Below are positions 50,624 through 54,850 of a DNA stretch of 54,850 nt, in pieces. How positions within the stretch are numbered: position 1 is the first letter of the stretch; the number at the start of each line of letters is the position of its first letter. Where the stretch lies: positions 1 through 54,850 of the forward strand of contig DASTZX010000290.1 in assembly GCA_035764045.1 (NCBI GenBank), read 5' to 3'. This DNA is from JAVDCA01 sp035764045 (GTDB lineage: Bacteria > Pseudomonadota > Alphaproteobacteria > Rhizobiales > Xanthobacteraceae). The translations under genes and the position numbers were made by a program. The notes beneath the pieces are model-generated. The model searched no databases. It saw only the letters and a list, made by a program, of their open reading frames with translations, and had not been told where the DNA came from.

Positions 50624-50713
50624 GTCATGGCCGGGTTTTATCCCGGCCATCCACGTCTTTTGCGAATTTCCGCGTGGCAAGACCTGGATGCCCGGCACAA
50701 GGCCGGGCATGAC
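50624..50713. repeat. GTCATGGCCGGG palindromic repeat overlapping the MarR gene end
   Basis: The left arm (50624-50657, GTCATGGCCGGG...ATCCACGTC) and right arm (50681-50713, GACCTGGATGCCCGGC...GCATGAC) pair over most of about 33 bases. The MarR stop codon lies at 50625-50627, so the element encodes the last 30 or so residues of that protein. A degraded copy is at 36663-36787. Confidence 0.85.
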
Positions 50714-51206
50714 GCCAGGCTTTATCGCTTCCCTTTCCTCCCCGCCCCTCCAGCCGCACGCGGGTCGAATCGTTGAAGGTGGCGACGAACTTCTCGAGCA
50801 ACGCCAGGAACCGGGTCCGCTCGGCCGGCGTGAAGGCGGACAGCACGCGCGCCTGCGCGCGCTGCGCGGGCCCTGCCAGCCGCTCCAGCATCCGCTCGCC
50901 CGCGCGGGTCAGCACGAGGCTCGCCCGGCGGCGGTCGCCCGCGCCGACCGCGCGCCCGATCAGGCCCGCGTCGGCGAGCTTCTTGATCACCATGCCGGTC
51001 GTCGAGCGGTCGAGGCCGAGCAGCCGCGCGACCGAGATCTGGTCGATTCCGGGCCGGTGCTTGAGCGCGAACAGGATGCCGTATTGCCGGTTGGTGATCC
51101 CGAGCGCGCCGGTCTCCTCCAGGAACAGCGCGACCGAGATCTGGTGCGCCCGGCGGATCATGAATCCCGGCCGCCGGTAGAGATCGTCGATCGTCGTCTT
51201 GCGCAC
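50625..51206 (-). CDS. MarR family transcriptional regulator with repeat-encoded tail
   Basis: A 193-residue regulator. Helix-turn-helix residues are ISVARLLGLDRSTTGMVIKKLADAGLIG (about 57-84, in pieces), and the wing is GAGDRRRASLVLTRAGE. From about residue 164 the sequence (RHARPCAGHPGLATRKFAKD) is read from the palindromic repeat, so the ancestral protein probably ended near residue 160. It follows the signal-less binding-protein gene by 65 bases on the same strand. Control of that operon, and perhaps the Rieske cluster, is likely but inferred. Confidence 0.9.
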   Translation of the reverse strand: MRKTTIDDLYRRPGFMIRRAHQISVALFLEETGALGITNRQYGILFALKHRPGIDQISVARLLGLDRSTTGMVIKKLADAGLIGRAVGAGDRRRASLVLTRAGERMLERLAGPAQRAQARVLSAFTPAERTRFLALLEKFVATFNDSTRVRLEGRGGKGSDKAWRHARPCAGHPGLATRKFAKDVDGRDKTRP

Positions 51207-51271
51207 GCGAGCTCCCCAAAAGCGACGGCGCCGACCTCCGGCCGGCGCCGCGCCTCAAATCACGCGCCGGC

Positions 51272-52186
51272 CTACTGCCAGGCGCGATTGTCGACCGTAT
51301 TCTCGTAGGTCGCGCCCGGCTCCACCAAGCCCCAGCCGAGCGTCCACTGGTAATTGTCGTTGAAGCGGTCGCGCGTATAGGGCGCGGGCGGCGCATTGAG
51401 GATGCGCCAGAGCCTGAGCTCGGAGAGATCGATCGCGCCGCCCGCCTCCTCGACCAGATAGTGGGCGTATTTTTCCGGATGCTTGTTGATCGTCTCGGCC
51501 GCATGCGCCTCGGCGCGGAACATCTTTGCCAGCGTCGGCCCGTCGAGCTCGTCGCCAGCCGCCTCGCTGCGGGTCGAGCGCGACTCGATCAGGATGCGGC
51601 AGCCCATCTTCTCGGCGACGCTGATCCACGGCTCCTGCAGGCTCACCGCCTTGACCTGGCCCGCCTTGAGCGCGTCGAGGCGCTGCTTGTGCGTGCCCGC
51701 ATTGGTGATCCTGATCTCGTCGCGCTTGATGAAGCCTTCCATCATCTTGAGCATCGTGAAGTGCGAGCCGTTGAACCTGCTCACGGCGATCGGCACGTTC
51801 TTGAGCTGCTCCGGCTCGTAGATGCCGGTGTTCGGATCCGTGACGATCGCGAAGGTCGACATGGCGGATCCGAGCGCGACGATCTTGGCGGTGCGGTGGC
51901 CTTCGCCGACATTGGTCTCGACGGCCCGCTTCATGATGCCCCACTCGCACATGCGGAACTGGTCGCACTGGCCCTGGTCGTACAGGGCCTCCATCGTCCG
52001 GGCGAAGATGTTGTCCTTGAGCGCGCGATCGTCGGAATTGGCCTGGCCGCTGCCCGGCGTGGTCAGCACCGTGACGTCGAGGCCCTGATCGCGGAAATAG
52101 CCCTCGTCGCGCGCCACCAGGAGCGGCAGGTCGTGGATCGCATTCATCATCGAGGCGGTGACTTTTTTCAGCTCGGGCATGGGCAT
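51272..52186 (-). CDS. Substrate-binding-protein-like protein without signal peptide
   Basis: A 304-residue protein of the periplasmic-binding-protein type 2 fold, NMT1/THI5-like. The fold starts at once: MPMPELKKVTASMMNAIHDLPLLVARDEGYFRDQGLDV. DPNTGIYEPEQLKNVPIAVSRFNGSHFTML and the Cys in FRMCEW and MGCRIL follow. No signal peptide is seen from the starts at 52186, 52180 or 52249. It may thus be a cytoplasmic enzyme or sensor rather than a transporter part. Some aromatic-acid decarboxylases share this fold. It is first in an operon with MarR. Confidence 0.8.
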   Translation of the reverse strand: MPMPELKKVTASMMNAIHDLPLLVARDEGYFRDQGLDVTVLTTPGSGQANSDDRALKDNIFARTMEALYDQGQCDQFRMCEWGIMKRAVETNVGEGHRTAKIVALGSAMSTFAIVTDPNTGIYEPEQLKNVPIAVSRFNGSHFTMLKMMEGFIKRDEIRITNAGTHKQRLDALKAGQVKAVSLQEPWISVAEKMGCRILIESRSTRSEAAGDELDGPTLAKMFRAEAHAAETINKHPEKYAHYLVEEAGGAIDLSELRLWRILNAPPAPYTRDRFNDNYQWTLGWGLVEPGATYENTVDNRAWQ

Positions 52187-52213
52187 TCTCCGTCCGGCGT
52201 TAAGTCCCGACCG

Positions 52214-52242
52214 AAGTCTAACAACCGTCAGACGTCTGTCAA
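52214..52242 (-). promoter_or_regulatory. Promoter with palindromic operator for the binding-protein/MarR operon
   Basis: On the minus strand, TTGACA (52242-52237) is a perfect -35 and TAGACT (52220-52215) a fair -10, with a 16-base spacer. The palindrome CAGACGTCTG (52229-52238) overlaps the -35 box, a typical repressor position. The putative start of transcription would be near 52208, about 20 bases before the start codon. Confidence 0.6.
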
Positions 52243-52343
52243 TTTTCACCGGCGCCGCAGCGTCGGCGCCGCTCCCTTGCGAAGCGGCCGCTCCGTGCTA
52301 AACCACGAGCCGTCCTACCCTTTCGACCGAGCGGCCGTCGCGC

Positions 52344-53618
52344 ATGAACATTCTCCTCCTCGGCTCCGGCGGGCGCGAGCACGCGCTCGCCTGGAAGATC
52401 GCGGCGAGCCCGCTGGCGGACCGGCTCTACTGCACGCCCGGAAATGCCGGCATCGCCCAGGAGGCCGAGTGCGTCGCGCTCGACATCGCGGACCATGCGG
52501 CCGTGATCGCATTCTGCCGCGCGAACAAGATCGACCTCGTCGTGGTCGGCCCCGAGGCGCCGCTGGTCGCAGGCCTCGTCGACGATCTCGCGGCGGCCGG
52601 CCTCAAGGCATTCGGCCCGAGCCGCGCCGCCGCCCGGCTCGAAGGCTCGAAGGGCTTCACCAAGGACCTCTGCCGCGCCAACGACATCCCGACCGCGGCC
52701 TATGCGCGTTTCACCGCGGCCGGGCCTGCCAAGGCCCATGTGCGAGCCAAGGGCGCGCCGATCGTCGTCAAGGCGGATGGCCTCGCGGCCGGCAAGGGCG
52801 TCGTGGTGGCGCAGAGCATCGAGGAGGCCGAAGCCGCCATCGACGCGATCTGCAGCGAGGGCGCGGGCGCCGCGCTCGTGGTGGAGGAGTTCCTCGACGG
52901 CGAGGAAGCGAGCTTTTTCGTGCTCAGCGACGGCGAGCACGTGCTGCCGCTCGCGACCGCGCAGGACCACAAGCGCGCCTTCGACGGCGACCGCGGCCCG
53001 AACACCGGCGGCATGGGCGCCTACTCGCCCGCCCCGGTGATGACGCCGCAGATGTGTGCGCGCGCCCTCGATGAGATCGTCCGGCCGACCATCCGCGCCA
53101 TGAAGGCGCAAGGGACCCCGTACAAGGGCGTGCTCTACGCCGGGCTGATGATTACGCCCGCGGGCCCGAAGCTCATCGAGTACAATGTCCGCTTCGGCGA
53201 TCCGGAGTGCCAGGTCCTGATGCTGCGGCTGATGTCGGACATCGTGCCGGCGCTCATCGCAGCCCATGACGGCATGCTCGGCAGCTTCGACCTGCGCTGG
53301 TACGAGGACGCGGCGCTCACGGTCGTGATGGCGGCCAAGGGCTATCCGGGCGCCTACCAGAAGGGCTCGCTGATCGAGGGGCTCGACGCGGCCGCCACCG
53401 TCGAGGGCGTCGAGATCTTTCATGCCGGAACCACCGCCGACGATGGCCGCGTGCGCGCCAATGGCGGGCGGGTGCTCAACGTGTCGGCGCTCGGCGCGAC
53501 GGTCGGCGAGGCGCAGGCGCGCGCGTATCGGGCGATCGATCAGATCCGCTGGCCGGAGGGCTTCTGCCGCCGCGACATCGGCTGGCAGGCGGTGAAGCGG
53601 GAGAAGGAGAAAGCGTGA
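52344..53618 (+). CDS. purD: Phosphoribosylamine--glycine ligase
   Basis: A 424-residue ATP-grasp enzyme for the second step of purine synthesis, joining phosphoribosylamine and glycine. N-domain motifs are LLLGSGGREHALAWK (about 4-18) and VVGPEAPLVAGL. ATP-grasp motifs are PIVVKADGLAAGKGVVVA (about 138-155) and FLDGEEASFFVLSDG. The signature RFGDPECQVLMLRL is near 288-301, as is NTGGMGAYSP near 221-230. It uses phosphoribosylamine derived from the PRPP that prs makes. I recall purD next to xseA in relatives. Confidence 0.97.
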   Translation: MNILLLGSGGREHALAWKIAASPLADRLYCTPGNAGIAQEAECVALDIADHAAVIAFCRANKIDLVVVGPEAPLVAGLVDDLAAAGLKAFGPSRAAARLEGSKGFTKDLCRANDIPTAAYARFTAAGPAKAHVRAKGAPIVVKADGLAAGKGVVVAQSIEEAEAAIDAICSEGAGAALVVEEFLDGEEASFFVLSDGEHVLPLATAQDHKRAFDGDRGPNTGGMGAYSPAPVMTPQMCARALDEIVRPTIRAMKAQGTPYKGVLYAGLMITPAGPKLIEYNVRFGDPECQVLMLRLMSDIVPALIAAHDGMLGSFDLRWYEDAALTVVMAAKGYPGAYQKGSLIEGLDAAATVEGVEIFHAGTTADDGRVRANGGRVLNVSALGATVGEAQARAYRAIDQIRWPEGFCRRDIGWQAVKREKEKA

Positions 53619-53642
53619 GCGCCCTCGGCTTCAGGTCCATGC

Positions 53643-53815
53643 CCGTCACCCTGAGGCGCTCGGCGCGCAGCGTCGAGCCTCGAAGGGCGACGGCCCCGGC
53701 CCGGCCACTTGCTCCCTTATGGCAGCGCCTCGGCCGATCATCCTTCGAGGCTCGCGAAGCCTGTCATCGGGCCGGCCGACGGCCGGACCCGTTGGCTCGC
53801 GCCTCAGGATGACGG
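53643..53815. repeat. CCGTCACCCTGAGGCGC palindromic repeat
   Basis: The ends CCGTCACCCTGAGGCGC (53643-53659) and GCGCCTCAGGATGACGG (53799-53815) are near-perfect complements. Inside, GAGCCTCGAAGG pairs with CCTTCGAGGCTC. It fills the gap between purD and the hydrolase and ends 10 bases before the hydrolase GTG, so it probably shapes that gene's upstream region. I recall similar CCTGAGG/CCTCGAAGG elements in Bradyrhizobium-type genomes. Confidence 0.8.
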
Positions 53816-53825
53816 GACTCTGACC

Positions 53826-54728
53826 GTGTCCGATCTCGCCGATCTCTATCCCGGCTTCGCATCGCACTGGATCCATACCGCGGCGGGGCGGATTTTTGCC
53901 CGCGCCGGCGGCAGCGGGCCGCCGCTGATGCTGTTGCACGGCTACGCCCAGACCAACGTGATGTGGCACAAGGTGGCGCCGGAGCTGGCGAAGCGCTTCA
54001 GCCTGGTGATCGCCGACCTGCCCGGCTACGGCTGGTCGGACGCGCCGGACGCCGACCGGGAGCACGCGCCCTACACCAAGCGCCTGATGGCTGCCGCGAT
54101 GGTCACGGTGATGGAAGCGCTCGGCCATGCGCGCTTTGCTCTCGCCGGCCACGATCGCGGCGGACGCGTCGCCTATCGGCTGGCGCTCGATCACCCCGGA
54201 CGGCTGACCAGGCTCGCGACGCTCGACATCGTGCCGACCTGGCACATGTGGCACGACCTCGACGCCCGCCTCGCCTACCGGATCTGGCACTGGACCTTTC
54301 TGGCCCTGCCGGCGCCCGGACCCGAGACCGTGATCGGCCGCGATCCGGTCGGGTTCTGGGACTGGAAGACCGCGCCCGGCACGAAGGCGAAGGACCTCTC
54401 CGCCTTCGATCCGCGCGCGCTCGCCCATTACCGGACGTTCTTCCAGGATCCGCGCCGCATCCACGCGACCTGCGAGGACTATCGCGCCGGCCGCACCACC
54501 GATCTCGTCCACGATGAGGCCGATCGCGCGGTCGGGAAGATGATCGACTGCCCGATGCTCGCGCTCTGGGGCGCCGCGGGCATACCGAGCGAGACCAAGA
54601 GCCCGCTCGACACCTGGCGCCAATGGGCGAAGGATGTGCGCGGCTTTGCGATCGATTGCGGGCACTATCTGCCGGAGGAAAATCCGCAGGCGACCGCGCG
54701 GGCGTTGACGGAATTCTTCAGCTCCTAA
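53826..54728 (+). CDS. Alpha/beta hydrolase, fluoroacetate dehalogenase-like
   Basis: A 300-residue cytoplasmic alpha/beta hydrolase. The nucleophile is Asp110 in AGHDRGGRV, not Ser. Arg111 and Arg114, the acid Asp134 (LDIVPT), the halide-binding His155, Trp156 and Tyr219, and the base His280 (CGHYLPEE) all sit at the positions I recall for the R. palustris enzyme RPA1163. This predicts hydrolytic dehalogenation of haloacetates, possibly fluoroacetate. The GTG at 53826 gives this numbering; a longer frame from 53709 reads through the palindromic repeat and is rejected. Confidence 0.88.
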   Translation: MSDLADLYPGFASHWIHTAAGRIFARAGGSGPPLMLLHGYAQTNVMWHKVAPELAKRFSLVIADLPGYGWSDAPDADREHAPYTKRLMAAAMVTVMEALGHARFALAGHDRGGRVAYRLALDHPGRLTRLATLDIVPTWHMWHDLDARLAYRIWHWTFLALPAPGPETVIGRDPVGFWDWKTAPGTKAKDLSAFDPRALAHYRTFFQDPRRIHATCEDYRAGRTTDLVHDEADRAVGKMIDCPMLALWGAAGIPSETKSPLDTWRQWAKDVRGFAIDCGHYLPEENPQATARALTEFFSS

Positions 54729-54740
54729 ACGCATGACGCC

Positions 54741-54850
54741 GTCATCGCCCGCGGGAAAGCGGGCGATTCAGTACGCCGCAGCGCTTGCGATTCTGACCGC
54801 AACGTCGGAGTTTACTGGATGCCCCGCTGGAGCCTGCACTCGGACGGCGC
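54741..54850. repeat. Palindromic repeat, copy cut by the window edge
   Basis: A hairpin TCGCCCGC (54745-54752) / GCGGGCGA (54759-54766) is followed by a CGGAGTTTACTGGATGCCCC segment (54806-54825) resembling the middle of the repeat at 155-266. The right end lies beyond the window. Nothing coding was seen after the hydrolase stop at 54728. Confidence 0.6.

Noticed and set aside
53709..53825. A 39-residue extension of the dehalogenase-like hydrolase
   Set aside because: It is translated from the palindromic repeat, and the GTG start gives catalytic residue numbers matching the known enzyme.

Overview
The window is a high-GC (roughly two-thirds G+C) chromosomal segment of an alphaproteobacterium. 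Gene order and protein families point to the Hyphomicrobiales, near the Bradyrhizobium / Rhodopseudomonas / Pseudolabrys group. Pointers are the rplY-pth-ychF block, the pmbA-cysQ-DUF4170-DUF374-waaA-lpxK-DUF2093 block, the DUF6101 and YbjN proteins, an Omp31/RopB-type barrel and CtrA-like TTAA-N7-TTAA sites. This is inference; there is no rRNA or other direct taxonomic marker. No tRNA, rRNA, CRISPR array, prophage or intact insertion sequence was seen.

Layout. 1-9 kb holds housekeeping genes: L25, peptidyl-tRNA hydrolase and YchF; a UbiK-like factor; lgt-midA-pgeF; a lipoprotein behind two CtrA-like boxes; PRPP synthase; YbjN. 9-15 kb holds proC, a TetR-like regulator, a DNA repair methyltransferase, an EnvZ/OmpR-type two-component pair, and a MarR regulator divergent from a branched-chain aminotransferase. 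15-20.6 kb holds moaE, moaD and pgsA, an exported protein, uvrC and an SDR reductase. 20.9-28.4 kb holds an outer-membrane barrel with terminator, a GST, a cold-shock protein, rlmJ, RNase T2, rsmE, ubiA and several conserved hypotheticals. 28.7-34.4 kb is a compact cell-envelope block with overlapping genes: pmbA, cysQ, DUF4170, an acyltransferase, Kdo transferase and lpxK, with DUF2093 convergent.

34.6-52.2 kb is accessory in character. Core genes (DUF2093, xseA, purD) that I would expect to be close neighbours are separated by two insertions. The first, about 3.7 kb, carries an exported dienelactone-hydrolase-like protein, a MetE-C-like enzyme, an orphan NitT/TauT-type binding protein and OsmC. 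The second, about 12 kb, carries a luciferase-like oxidoreductase, small proteins, a B12-binding radical SAM protein resembling the hopanoid C-2 methylase HpnP, an amidohydrolase, a ferredoxin-reductase-type flavoprotein, a sugar-dehydrogenase/cytochrome c fusion, a Rieske oxygenase with a 66-residue companion, an orphan TTT-type binding protein, a MarR regulator, and a binding-protein-like protein with no signal peptide. After purD comes an alpha/beta hydrolase carrying every catalytic residue of fluoroacetate dehalogenase at the numbering I recall for RPA1163.

The window is rich in short palindromic interspersed repeats of at least five families. They flank accessory genes and in one case encode the tail of a MarR protein. 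The best candidates for something new are the 48-52 kb catabolic cluster with its two operator-like palindromes, the tandem CTAG-ended hairpins near 19.6 kb, and the 58- and 66-codon small genes.
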